Shown here in pieces: positions 41,789 to 50,486 of a DNA stretch of 64,000 bases. The position numbers and the translations under genes are program-made. The notes under the pieces were generated by a model. The model was given only the letters and a program-made list of their open reading frames with translations, was not told the DNA's origin and ran no database searches. Source of the stretch: Sphaerimonospora cavernae (GTDB taxonomy: Bacteria > Actinomycetota > Actinomycetes > Streptosporangiales > Streptosporangiaceae); NCBI RefSeq assembly GCF_042435035.1, contig NZ_JBHMQT010000012.1:1-64000 (forward strand), given 5' to 3'. Numbering within the stretch: the stretch's first letter is position 1; each line of letters begins with the position of its first letter.

Positions 41789-42954
41789 GCCGCCATCCCT
41801 TTCCCTTCCACGGCCAGCGCCCGCGCGGCGGCCCTGGCTCGCCATTCGCGGCGCAGGATCCGGAACGCCGGGGGAAAGGCGACGGCCAGGACGAGGACGG
41901 CCGTGACCACATCGACGAGGTAGCGCGGCACCCCGGTGGAGGCAAGGAAACCGCCGCCGGCACGGAGGATGCCGAAGAAGAACGCCACCGGTATGGCGAG
42001 GACGGGGTTCTCCCTGGCGACGAGCGCGACGAGCAGGCCGTCCCAGCCGCCGTTTTCGGAGATGCCCGGCTGCAGCCGGTGGTTGCCGCCGGTGAGCAGC
42101 ACCGCCCCGCCGAGCCCGGCGAAGGCCCCTGACCACAGCAGTGCCGTGCCACCCAGGACGGCCGCGCTGATGCCCGCACGACGAGCGGCCAGCTTGTTCA
42201 TCCCGAGCATCTTCATCTTGAAGCCCCACACGCTGTGCCGCAGCAGAACCGCGACGATCACGGTGAGGGCCAGCGCGATGAGCACACCGCTGGTGAAGTT
42301 CAGACCGGGGTACTCCCCGATATGGGGGAGCCAGACCTCGGTGCGCAGCAGGTCGGACTGGGGGGACATCACGTCGCCCTCGGGACCGGACTCTTGCAGC
42401 AGCCAGGGCTGGGTGACGGCGAAGAACACCACTTGAACGGCGATGAACACCAGCAACAGGGTGCCGATGACGATGGGGACTCCGGCCTTGTAGAACAGCA
42501 GCGCGGCGATGCCCGCCCACGCCGCCCCAGCCAGCGCCCCCCCGATCAGGGACAGCACCAGCACCAGCGGTCCGGGACCGGGCACGAAGATCGCGACGGC
42601 GCACGCGGCGGTGGCGCCGACGGTGAGCTGTCCCTCCTGGCCGATGTTGAACAGCCCGGCGCGGGCGGCGATCACCGTGCCTGCCGCGACGATCAGCAGC
42701 GGCGCGGCCTTGTCCAGGGCGAGGCCGACGGAGGCGGGGGTGCTGAGGCTGCCCTCGTAGAGTGCGACGACCGCGGCCCAGGGTGAGACCCCGGTCATCA
42801 TCACCAGCGAGGCGGAGATGCCCAGCGCGACCGAGAGCGAGGCGAGGTAGGTGAGTAAAGTCGGGTAACCCTTGAGCCACAATCGGAGGTGGGGAGAAGC
42901 GTGACTTCGGGGGGCGGCGGTCCGTTCCTCCGCCAGGACGGTGGTGTCGCTCAA
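41785..42954 (-). CDS. ABC importer permease, nucleoside/BMP type (first)
   Basis: 389 residues from TTG 42954, which overlaps the ATPase stop (TTGA). About nine membrane segments; LFNIGQEGQLTVGATAACAV is the conserved YufP-like loop. Forms the heterodimeric membrane channel with the next permease. The frame runs far upstream through the ATPase gene but has no permease similarity there, so the TTG start is preferred. Confidence 0.88.
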   Translation of the reverse strand: MSDTTVLAEERTAAPRSHASPHLRLWLKGYPTLLTYLASLSVALGISASLVMMTGVSPWAAVVALYEGSLSTPASVGLALDKAAPLLIVAAGTVIAARAGLFNIGQEGQLTVGATAACAVAIFVPGPGPLVLVLSLIGGALAGAAWAGIAALLFYKAGVPIVIGTLLLVFIAVQVVFFAVTQPWLLQESGPEGDVMSPQSDLLRTEVWLPHIGEYPGLNFTSGVLIALALTVIVAVLLRHSVWGFKMKMLGMNKLAARRAGISAAVLGGTALLWSGAFAGLGGAVLLTGGNHRLQPGISENGGWDGLLVALVARENPVLAIPVAFFFGILRAGGGFLASTGVPRYLVDVVTAVLVLAVAFPPAFRILRREWRARAAARALAVEGKGMAA

Positions 42955-44558
42955 GCTTCCTGCCCTCCCATGAGCATCCCGAGGCGTTCGATATCGACGT
43001 CCATGCGCGGCATCTCCCCGACCACGGCGCCGCGGTGGATGACCGCTACCCGGTGGGAGAGGGTGAGGATCTCCTCCAGCTCGGTGGAGATCAGCAGCAC
43101 CGCGATGCCCGCCCGGGATGCTTCGTGCAGCTGTTCGGTCATGTACTCGATCGCGCCGATGTCCAGCCCGCGGGTTGGGTAGGCGGCGACGAGGATCTTC
43201 GGCTGCTGGGACAGTTCCCTGGCCAGGACGACCTTCTGCTGGTTGCCGCCGGAGAGGGCGCGCATCGGCGTGTCGGGAGAGGGAGTGGCGATCGCGAAGC
43301 GCTCGATGAGCTCCTCCGCCCGCTCGCGCATCCGTCTCCTGCTGACGAACCCGCGGCGGCTGACCGTCGGCACAGCGGAAAGGACGAGGTTCTCGGCCAC
43401 GGACATGTCCAGCACGCAACCGGACTGGTGACGGTCCTCGGGGATCACTCCGATCCCCGCGTGGTGCATCGCGCCCGGCCGCCCGGCCGGGACCGGGGTT
43501 CCGTCGACCCTGACTTCGCCGGAGTCGAGTGGGAGAAGGCTTGAGAGCAGATCGCCCAGCGCGTGCTGGCCGTTTCCCTCGATTCCGGCGAGCCCGAGGA
43601 TCTCCCCGGCGCGCAGTTCCAGCGTCAGACCCTGCAGCAGCGGTCGACCGTCCCTGTTCGCGACCGCGGCGTCGATCCGCATGCGGACCGCCGGCTGGTC
43701 CTCGCTCGGCCGGAGCGCGGTGAACATCGCCGGGTCCTTCGACAGACCGGGGTCGACGAGGGCGTCCAGATCACCGAGCGCGGATGCGGCCACCCACTTG
43801 GACAGTTCACGGCCCACCATCTCGCGGGCGAGCTCGCGTTCGTCGGTCTCGGCGGTCCGCCGCTGTGCGACCACCCGGCCCGACCGCATGATCGTGACCC
43901 GGTCGGTCGCGTTGAGGATCTCATCGAGCTTGTGACTGATCAGGATGACAGTGCGCTGTTCGTCCTGGGCGACCCTGCGCAGAACTGAGAACAGCTCCCG
44001 CGAGTCGCCCAGGGTGAGCACCGAGGTCGGTTCGTCGAGGATGAGGATGCTGGGGTCACGCCGCAGACACTTGATGATCTCGACGCGTTGACGCTGCCCG
44101 GTCGAGAGGTCCTCGACCTTGGCGAGCGGGTCGACGACCAGACCGTAGCGCTCGCCGATAGAGCGGACGAGTTCGCACGTCGCATCGGCGTCGGGTCTGC
44201 CGGTGTCTCCGAGGGTGACGTTCTCCCACACCGTCAGCTCATTCACCAGGCTGAAGTGCTGGTGGACCATCGCCAGTCCGAGCTCTGCGGCTGCGAACGG
44301 GTCGGGGATCTCGGTGGGCCGGCCGTGCAGCAGGATCTGCCCTGCGTCCCGGCCGGCCAGCCCGAGCAGGATCTTCACCAGAGTGCTCTTGCCCGCGCCG
44401 TTCTGGCCGAGCAGCCCATGGATCTCGCCAGAAGCGACCGAGAGGTGGACATCATCGCAGGCGATCGTCGTGCCGTAGCGCTTGGTGATTCCGCGTAGCT
44501 CGACCGCCGGGGGAACCTCCCCATGCACTGGGGAGGTCCCGAGGAGTTCCGGCCGCAT
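42951..44558 (-). CDS. ABC importer ATPase with two nucleotide-binding domains
   Basis: 535 residues. First domain: Walker A GQNGAGKST, signature LSTGQRQRVEI, Walker B ILILDEPTS. Second domain: Walker A degenerate (GIEGNGQ), signature LSGGNQQKVVLAREL, and AYPTRGLD in place of Walker B. This asymmetry is normal for the YufO/RbsA-type dual ATPase of BMP-family importers. Powers uptake of the pathway substrate. ATG 44558 chosen; a GTG inside (VHGEV) is possible. Confidence 0.92.
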   Translation of the reverse strand: MRPELLGTSPVHGEVPPAVELRGITKRYGTTIACDDVHLSVASGEIHGLLGQNGAGKSTLVKILLGLAGRDAGQILLHGRPTEIPDPFAAAELGLAMVHQHFSLVNELTVWENVTLGDTGRPDADATCELVRSIGERYGLVVDPLAKVEDLSTGQRQRVEIIKCLRRDPSILILDEPTSVLTLGDSRELFSVLRRVAQDEQRTVILISHKLDEILNATDRVTIMRSGRVVAQRRTAETDERELAREMVGRELSKWVAASALGDLDALVDPGLSKDPAMFTALRPSEDQPAVRMRIDAAVANRDGRPLLQGLTLELRAGEILGLAGIEGNGQHALGDLLSSLLPLDSGEVRVDGTPVPAGRPGAMHHAGIGVIPEDRHQSGCVLDMSVAENLVLSAVPTVSRRGFVSRRRMRERAEELIERFAIATPSPDTPMRALSGGNQQKVVLARELSQQPKILVAAYPTRGLDIGAIEYMTEQLHEASRAGIAVLLISTELEEILTLSHRVAVIHRGAVVGEMPRMDVDIERLGMLMGGQEA

Positions 44559-44566
44559 GGTGGCGG

Positions 44567-45613
44567 CTACTTCGCGGAGGCGCCGACCAGCGCCTCGACG
44601 TCGTACTTGCCCGCCGCGACATCGGCCATGAACTGGTCCACCTGGGGTTGCAGGTCGGCGTGCTCGCCGCACATCACAATGGTCGGAACGTCGTCCACCC
44701 CGATTCTCCACATTCGGGCCTGACCCATCTTGAGGGTGCCCTTCTGGAACTCCTTGAGGGCGGCCGCGAGGTACGCTCCCGGGCTGAAGACCATGGAGAT
44801 GTCGAAGCCGACGCTGTCGGCGCACCGGTCGGTACCCGGGGTGAGCGTGTAGACCTGGTTGTCACGAGCGAGGGAGGCGACCGCGTCGGTCGCGCCACCG
44901 AGGTAGGGGTAGATGACCTTGACGCCAAGGGAGATCTGCGCCTGGGCGGCTTCGCGCGCCTTGCCGGAGTCGTTGAGGTCGCCCGTGTAGGTCGTGACGA
45001 GCGTGGCCTCGGGGACGACGGCCTGCATACCGGCGCTGAAGCCCGCGGCCGCCTGCTTGGAGAAGTCGAGTTCGGGACCGGTGATGAAGCCCGCCTTCGT
45101 GGATCCGCTCTTCTTGAGCAGCAGGCCCGTCGCCAGGCCGCCGGCGAAGAGGATCTCCTTGACGTTCTCCTGGGACTGCGCGAAGTACTCGGTCTGCTCG
45201 ACGCCGACCCCGCCGTTGATGTACCAGTGGACGCCCTTGCACACGGGCTCCGGCGCCGCGCTGAGCGCGTCCTTGAGCTCGCTGGCACCGACGGCGATGA
45301 GGTCGACGGACTGGCGGCACAGGTTCTTGGCCTGGCTGATGCTGTCCGAAGGGTTGATCTTGTCCAGGGTGATGACGTTCCAGCCCTGCGTCTTGGCGAA
45401 CGTCGTGGCCTCGTCGACGAGGCTCTGGTAGTACCCGTTGTCCTTGCTGTCACCGGGGCTCATGACCCCGATGACGACCTTGCCGTCACCGTTGACGTCG
45501 GGCTGCTGACCGGCCGTCCCGTTGGCGGAGGCCGAGAGCGTGCTGCCGCAGCCTGTCAGAAGCAGGCCTGACGCGACGGTTATCGCCAGGACGGCGTTGG
45601 ACCACTTCTTCAC
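44567..45613 (-). CDS. BMP-family substrate-binding lipoprotein
   Basis: 348 residues. Lipoprotein signal with lipobox LLTGC (Cys22); mature part with GDGKVVIGVMSPGDSKDNGY, then VDLIAVGASELKDAL and IYPYLGGATDAVA, the Bmp periplasmic-binding fold. Captures the substrate outside the membrane for the dual-ATPase importer. GTG start at 45613 overlaps the stop of a degenerate copy of its own N-terminus. Bmp proteins commonly bind nucleosides; purine-like ligand is inferred. Confidence 0.9.
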   Translation of the reverse strand: MKKWSNAVLAITVASGLLLTGCGSTLSASANGTAGQQPDVNGDGKVVIGVMSPGDSKDNGYYQSLVDEATTFAKTQGWNVITLDKINPSDSISQAKNLCRQSVDLIAVGASELKDALSAAPEPVCKGVHWYINGGVGVEQTEYFAQSQENVKEILFAGGLATGLLLKKSGSTKAGFITGPELDFSKQAAAGFSAGMQAVVPEATLVTTYTGDLNDSGKAREAAQAQISLGVKVIYPYLGGATDAVASLARDNQVYTLTPGTDRCADSVGFDISMVFSPGAYLAAALKEFQKGTLKMGQARMWRIGVDDVPTIVMCGEHADLQPQVDQFMADVAAGKYDVEALVGASAK

Positions 45614-45984
45614 GTGTCCTGCCCTTCACGGTCCGGGCTGGCCGGACGAGTCATGTCGTACGGGTGAGGAGGGTGGGCCGGATCGCGTGCCTGATTGACC
45701 GCGTCGGCCGGATTGAGCCTGTCGATCGTGCGGATCTCCCAGCCGCCTGCCTGGTCGATCTTGTTCGCGTCGTCGGCGAAGCTCTGGTAGTAGCTGTTGT
45801 CATGGATGTCGCCGGGGCACGTGACCCCGATGACGCCCGTCCCATCCCCGTTGACGTCCGGCTGCCCTTTGCCCGCGATCGAGGAGCCGCCGTCCTCCGT
45901 TCCGAAGCCGCTGCCACCGCGGGCGGTGAGCAGCGGCTTCGGAACGGGAATGATCGCGAGGGTAGCCCGTGCCGAAGTGTTCAT
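45610..45984 (-). pseudogene. Degenerate duplicate of BMP N-terminal region
   Basis: 124 codons. GQPDVNGDGTGVIGVTCPGD and IHDNSYYQSFADDANKID mirror the adjacent binding protein (QQPDVNGDGKVVIGVMSPGD, SKDNGYYQSLVDEA), continuing to LNPADAVNQA versus INPSDSISQA. The lipobox is missing (VPKPLLTARGGS) and the frame ends after ~70 homologous residues. Its TGA overlaps the GTG of the intact gene, so ribosomes could still be fed onto it. A partial tandem duplication in decay. Confidence 0.8.
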
Positions 45985-46013
45985 CGCGTTGCCTCCGAAG
46001 CGCGGAGGGCGAT

Positions 46014-46373
46014 TCACTCCTTGTGTGACTCGGGGGCGGCGCCCCACTGGATGATCTGGACGTAGTTGCCGTCGGGGTCAGCGACGGTGCCGATGAGGCC
46101 GAACGGCATCTGCTCCACCTCGCGCACCCACGTGACGTCCAGCGTCTTCAGGTGCGCCTCGATCGCACGGCAGTCCTCCACGTCCAGGTTGAGGACGACG
46201 CGCGCGGGCTCCTTCGTCGGTCCGCTGACCTCGCTGTGCTCCTCGATGAACAGCTGCGTCGAACCGAACGCGAAGGCGCCCATCTCGTTCTCCTTGACGT
46301 CGAACGCGGCGCGGTACCACTCCTTCATCGTCTCGACGGCGGAAGAGCCGATCAGCAGGCTGCCAAGATTCAT
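46014..46373 (-). CDS. VOC family protein without clear metal ligands
   Basis: 119 residues. METMKEWY-like first module (ETMKEWYRAAFDVKEN) and VADPDGNYVQIIQW give the VOC fold. The His/Glu positions used for metal in other VOC proteins are Ser, Leu and Gln here, so catalysis by a bound metal is doubtful; a binding role is possible. Lies between the decayed BMP copy and the cupin gene in the same run. Confidence 0.8.
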   Translation of the reverse strand: MNLGSLLIGSSAVETMKEWYRAAFDVKENEMGAFAFGSTQLFIEEHSEVSGPTKEPARVVLNLDVEDCRAIEAHLKTLDVTWVREVEQMPFGLIGTVADPDGNYVQIIQWGAAPESHKE

Positions 46374-46383
46374 TGGGGGTCTC

Positions 46384-46743
46384 CTATCCGTTCCGGTAGT
46401 CCTCGCGGGGAGGGGTGAAGATGTCGAGGATCCAGGTCTCTCCGTGTTCGGGGTCGCCGATGAAACGGCTGTCCCCGTGCAGGAAGCTCTTGGGGGCCCA
46501 GTAGACGTCGCCGGGCCCCAGCACCCGTCGCTCGTCCGAGCCGATGCGGAAGTCCAACTGGCCCTTGATGATGACGCCGAACTGCTCGTTGTCGGGGTGG
46601 CAGTCGTACGGCGTCGGCCCGACGCCCTCGCGGATCCGCCACATGGTCAGCATCAGGTCGTCGCCGGTGTAGATGCGGCGTCTGAAGCCCGGCTTGATCT
46701 CCTTGAAGGCGTCGTCGTCGAAGCGCCAAACGTGTTCGGTCAT
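46384..46743 (-). CDS. Cupin-domain protein
   Basis: 119 residues, single cupin barrel. Motif 1: CHPDNEQFGVIIKGQLDFRIG (H, E, G positions present); motif 2: PGDVYWAPKSFLHGD with H. The metal site H...E...H is plausible. Such single-domain cupins act as small dioxygenases, isomerases or sensors. It starts with ATG, 22 bases after the GntR gene stop and ends 10 bases before the VOC gene. Same run as the importer. Confidence 0.84.
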   Translation of the reverse strand: MTEHVWRFDDDAFKEIKPGFRRRIYTGDDLMLTMWRIREGVGPTPYDCHPDNEQFGVIIKGQLDFRIGSDERRVLGPGDVYWAPKSFLHGDSRFIGDPEHGETWILDIFTPPREDYRNG

Positions 46744-46765
46744 GCTCTCTCCGTCGTCGGGGGGT

Positions 46766-47473
46766 TCAGACCATCCGGGCGATCATGGAATGCTCGACCT
46801 GGCTGAGGTGGAACTCGGCGGCCTGGGCCGCGCAGTCCTCATCGCCGGCCTGGATGGCCTCGGCGATGCGCCGGTGGGCGGCGCACGCCTCGGTGATGAC
46901 CTCGCGTACGGCTTCCACGTTGGTGGAGGAGTCCAGCAGCGTACGGAACTCCTCGGAGGCGAAGACGCCATCGAGGACCTTGCCGTACAGCTCCTGCAGG
47001 GTCGGGTTGCCGCAGGCGCGGGCGACCGTCCAGTGGAAGAGCCGGTCGGAACCGCGGAACTCCTCCAACGACATCTCCCCGGTGAAGGAATCAGCCATCC
47101 GGAGCAGCTCGTCGCGTTCCGCGGAGGTCGCCCGGGACGCGGCGAAGCGGGCGATCGAGACCTCGATGACCCTGCGGCATTCGAACAGCTCGCGCACCCG
47201 GCTCTTACGGGGATCGACGCTGATCTCCGGAAGCTTCTCGGCGACGTGGAAACGGTTGCCGACCTTGTGCACGCGTCCGAGCGCCAGCAGACTCTGCACC
47301 GCTTCCCGCACCGAGGTGCGGGCCACGCCGAACTCCTCGCAGAGCTCCCGCTCGGAGGGGAGGCGGGTGCCCGGGGCCAGCGCGCCGGTCTCGATGCTCT
47401 CCAGCAGCGCGTCGCGGATCTCCTCGGAGACCATCCGGCGGGCCGGAACCGGCCCGAACCTGGCCCGGGTCAC
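46766..47473 (-). CDS. GntR/FadR-family transcriptional regulator
   Basis: 235 residues. N-terminal winged helix (LAPGTRLPSERELCEEFGVA then RTSVREAVQSLLALG) and an FCD ligand-binding domain from ~75 on, with D/H residues typical of its metal pocket (DRLFHWTVA, AAHRRIAEAI). A FadR-type operator, TGGTCTGACAA, lies at 47997-48007 upstream of the preceding VOC gene, so this protein probably represses the whole run until a carboxylated or cyclic metabolite binds. It overlaps the VOC stop by 4 bases. Confidence 0.92.
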   Translation of the reverse strand: MTRARFGPVPARRMVSEEIRDALLESIETGALAPGTRLPSERELCEEFGVARTSVREAVQSLLALGRVHKVGNRFHVAEKLPEISVDPRKSRVRELFECRRVIEVSIARFAASRATSAERDELLRMADSFTGEMSLEEFRGSDRLFHWTVARACGNPTLQELYGKVLDGVFASEEFRTLLDSSTNVEAVREVITEACAAHRRIAEAIQAGDEDCAAQAAEFHLSQVEHSMIARMV

Positions 47474-47964
47474 GACCTGCCACCCCCCATCAGGGCGGCG
47501 AAGCGCCGCCGCTCACCCGCGATGTCGAGCGGCCGGACGATCGCCTCGTGCTCCTCATCGCCCCAGAACTCGGCGGGGACGAGCCACATGACCTCGAACT
47601 CCAGACCGTCGGGGTCCTTGGCGTACAGGCTCTTGTTCGCGCCGTGGTCGCTGGCTCCGATGAGCGCACCCTCGCGGGTCAGCCGCTCTTCGACCGCGGC
47701 CAGTTCCTCCAGGGTGGGCACCTCCCACGCGATGTGGTAGAGCCCCACGGTCCTCTGCCCCGCCGCGGAGTCGCCCGCGGCCGATCCGATCGTGAACAGG
47801 GCCAGGTCGTGGTGGTTGTCGGAGTCGGGCGCGCGCAGGAACATGTACTGGCCGGCCGGGCTCTCGATGATCACCTTGAAGCCCAGCACCCGCTGGTAGA
47901 AGTCCGCGGTCCGGCGGGCGTCCCGCACGTACAGCACCGCATGGTTCATCCGGGTGATCCCCAT
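47470..47964 (-). CDS. VOC family protein, catechol-2,3-dioxygenase-like
   Basis: 164 residues. MNHAVLYVRDARRTADFYQR, LYHIAWEVPTLEELAAVEER and YAKDPDGLEFEVMW supply H, H and E in the order of extradiol-dioxygenase-like VOC enzymes. First gene of the long run, starting 33 bases downstream of the FadR-type operator. Strongest candidate in the window for true ring cleavage. The family also includes lyases, so this stays open. Confidence 0.86.
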   Translation of the reverse strand: MGITRMNHAVLYVRDARRTADFYQRVLGFKVIIESPAGQYMFLRAPDSDNHHDLALFTIGSAAGDSAAGQRTVGLYHIAWEVPTLEELAAVEERLTREGALIGASDHGANKSLYAKDPDGLEFEVMWLVPAEFWGDEEHEAIVRPLDIAGERRRFAALMGGGRS

Positions 47965-47996
47965 CTGGCCCGCCTCCAGATTGCCTTTTGGTCTGT

Positions 47997-48007
47997 TGGT
48001 CTGACAA
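47997..48007. promoter_or_regulatory. FadR-type operator before the catabolic run
   Basis: TGGTCTGACAA matches the FadR-subfamily consensus TGGTCNGACCA at all but one position. It sits between the first VOC gene of the minus-strand run and the PucR gene, 33 bases upstream of the VOC start, and is the natural site for the GntR/FadR regulator encoded second in the run. Confidence 0.65.
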
Positions 48008-48037
48008 TCAGATCATAAGTTGGGCAGGTGAGAAGAT

Positions 48038-49225
48038 TCAAGAGGCTCTTCCGGAGAAAACGTGCAGCAGCTCGCGGGCCGTCAGGGCGGTCCGGAGACG
48101 GTGGGCGGTCTCCGGATCCAGCGGGTCGGCGCTGAGCAGCTGGCGGAGCTGGCCGACGCGGTAGCCGACCGAGTTGCGGTGCAGATGAAGCAGGTCGGCG
48201 ACCGCCGCCCGGCTGCCCCGGGTGGCCAGCCACGCGTTCAGGGTGAGGAGCAGCTCCGGCTTGTCGAGGATCGGTCCAAGCTGCTGCTCGACGAACGCGT
48301 TCAGCTGTTCGGGCGGTACGGCCAGCAGCAGTTGCGCCGGGCCGAGCGTGGAGTGGAGCAGCTCGGTCTCGCCCGCTCTCCGTCTGAGCAGGCCGAGCAC
48401 GGTCTCGGCGTCCCGGAAGGACCGGGCGGTCTCCCGGGGATCCGTCACCACGGGCCCGGTCGCGGCCAGCACGGTCCCGTCGCCGACCATGCCCTGGAGC
48501 CGGACGCGGATCCGGGTGACCTCCCGGGGGATGTCGCCGGAGAGCACGGTCCAGCCTTCGCCGTCCTCCTGCCGCACCGGCATCTCCAGCCAGGACAGCG
48601 CGGTGGACCAGGTGCGGCGGTTGGACCCGTCGTAGGCGAAGACCGCCGCCGAGTGCGGCTCGTCGAGCCGGAGCCCGAACCTGGCCGCCGTGCGGGTCAG
48701 TTCGTTGGTACTCCGCAGGGCCCCGTAGCGCAACTCGTCGATGAGCCGGCTCGCGGTCTCGGCCGTCGCCGCCGCCGCCGCGTCACGCCGCACCGCCTCG
48801 ATCGCCACAGCCGTCGCCGAGGCATCGAGATAGGCCAGGGCCCGCTCGCCGACGGGTTCGGCGAGCAGCAGCAGGCCCACCCGGCGCTGCGCGGCCCACA
48901 CGGCCAGTGCCCTGGCCGTCCATCCGTCTCCCAGGGAGACCGTGACCGGCCCGGGTTCGGCGAAGACGCGGGCCACCTCAGCCGGGCTCATCGTCGCGTC
49001 CCCGCCGTCGGTGGCGCAGAAGACGCCGCCGTGCACGCCGATCAGGCGGGCGGCCCGGCCGGTCTCCGCGGCGATCCGGGCCAGGATCGACCGCCACCCG
49101 GCGCCGCCGAGGGCCAGCGAGTTGAGCCCGGCCGCGAACTCCTCAACGGTGGCCGCGGGGGCCTGGTGGCGGCTCGGCGCGTTCGTCGGGCCGGCCAGAC
49201 TTTCCACTGCAATCAGGCCATCCAT
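48038..49225 (-). CDS. PucR/CdaR-type transcriptional regulator
   Basis: 395 residues. The C-terminal helix-turn-helix of PucR proteins is clear (LHLHRNSVGYRVGQLRQLLS near residue 350), preceded by a GGDEF-like linker domain. PucR proteins switch on purine or other nitrogen-source catabolism. It diverges from the M20 hydrolase gene across about 100 AT-richer bases. A PucR next to a BMP importer and two amidohydrolases supports a nitrogen-heterocycle pathway. Confidence 0.9.
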   Translation of the reverse strand: MDGLIAVESLAGPTNAPSRHQAPAATVEEFAAGLNSLALGGAGWRSILARIAAETGRAARLIGVHGGVFCATDGGDATMSPAEVARVFAEPGPVTVSLGDGWTARALAVWAAQRRVGLLLLAEPVGERALAYLDASATAVAIEAVRRDAAAAATAETASRLIDELRYGALRSTNELTRTAARFGLRLDEPHSAAVFAYDGSNRRTWSTALSWLEMPVRQEDGEGWTVLSGDIPREVTRIRVRLQGMVGDGTVLAATGPVVTDPRETARSFRDAETVLGLLRRRAGETELLHSTLGPAQLLLAVPPEQLNAFVEQQLGPILDKPELLLTLNAWLATRGSRAAVADLLHLHRNSVGYRVGQLRQLLSADPLDPETAHRLRTALTARELLHVFSGRAS

Positions 49226-49325
49226 GCCACCTCCCGGCGTTTCGCCCTTAGGCGCAGAATGTGCGACATTTCATATCACTCACTGATTTTTTAGGACAGT
49301 CTTGATTGCGGAGAGAATCCCTGCC

Positions 49326-50486
49326 ATGCATGACCGAACGAAGGCCGCCGCGAAGGCGGCGATCGACCAGGAGGCGGATCGTCTGGTCGCGCTGAGCCAC
49401 CGGCTGCACGCCCATCCCGAGCTGGGATTCGAGGAGGAGCGGGCCTGTGCGTGGCTGACCGATGAGCTGTCTTCGCGGGGCTTCGCCGTACGGGCCGGGG
49501 TGTGCGACCTGCCCACGGCGTTCGTCGCCACGGCCGGGAGCGGGCCGCTGGTGATCGGTGTCTGCGCCGAGTACGACGCGCTGCCCGGTGTGGGCCACGC
49601 CTGTGGCCACAACGTCATCGCCGCGGCCGCCGTGGCCGCGGGGCTGGCCCTGGCCCGCGTCGCCGACGACCTCGGGATCACGGTCAAGGTGCTGGGCACA
49701 CCCGCGGAGGAGAACGGCGGCGGCAAGGTCCTGATGATCGAACGTGGCGCGTTCGACGACGTGCACGCGGCGATGATGGTCCACCCGGCGCCGCGCGAAC
49801 GGCTCGCCCCGCCCGTTCTCGCCCGGGCGCAGCTGCACGTCGAGTACGAAGGCCGGCCCGCGCACGCCTCGGCCTGCCCCGAGGAGGGGATCAACGCCGC
49901 CGACGCGCTGACGGTCGCGCAGGTCGCCATCGGCCTGCTCCGCCAGCACGTGCCCGCGGACCAGCGGATCCACGGCATCGTCACCGAGGGCGGTCAGGTG
50001 CCCAACGTCGTGCCCGCTCACACGTCCGCGGACTACTACGTGCGGGCGCGGACGCTCGCCGAGTTGTCGGTTCTGGAGACACGGGTGCGGGCCTGCTTCG
50101 AGGCGGGTGCCGTCGCGACCGGCTCGCGGCTGTCGATCGGTACGGCCTCGCCCGCGTACTCGGAGTTCCGCCATGATGGTCCCCTGTCAGAGTCCTACCG
50201 GCGGAATGCGGAGGCACTCGGCCGGATGTTTCCTGAAGTGACGCCGGCCGATGAGCGGATGGCCGCCTCGACCGACATGGCCAACGTCTCGCTCGTCGTG
50301 CCCGCCATCCAGCCGCTCGTCTCGATCGGCTCGGGCCCGGTGGGGCAGCACCAGGAGGAGTTCGCGGCGTTCGCCGTACGGCCGGCCGCGGACCGCGCCC
50401 TGCTCGACGGCGGTACGGCGATGGCGTGGACCGCGATCGACATCGCCCTCGATGAGGAGCAGCGCCGCCGCCTCATCAGGCCATGA
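49326..50486 (+). CDS. M20-family amidohydrolase (AbgB/HipO-like)
   Basis: 386 residues. Metal ligands appear in CGHNV, TPAEENGGGK, MMVHPAP and the late GQHQEEFA region; EYDALPGVGHACGHN is the typical AbgB-like active-site block. These enzymes remove acyl groups from amino acids or p-aminobenzoyl-glutamate. ATG 49326 is chosen over a TTG 24 bases upstream because GGAGAG precedes it at reasonable distance. Divergent from pucR, so likely its target. Overlaps the chorismate synthase 3' end by 11 bases. Confidence 0.9.
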   Translation: MHDRTKAAAKAAIDQEADRLVALSHRLHAHPELGFEEERACAWLTDELSSRGFAVRAGVCDLPTAFVATAGSGPLVIGVCAEYDALPGVGHACGHNVIAAAAVAAGLALARVADDLGITVKVLGTPAEENGGGKVLMIERGAFDDVHAAMMVHPAPRERLAPPVLARAQLHVEYEGRPAHASACPEEGINAADALTVAQVAIGLLRQHVPADQRIHGIVTEGGQVPNVVPAHTSADYYVRARTLAELSVLETRVRACFEAGAVATGSRLSIGTASPAYSEFRHDGPLSESYRRNAEALGRMFPEVTPADERMAASTDMANVSLVVPAIQPLVSIGSGPVGQHQEEFAAFAVRPAADRALLDGGTAMAWTAIDIALDEEQRRRLIRP

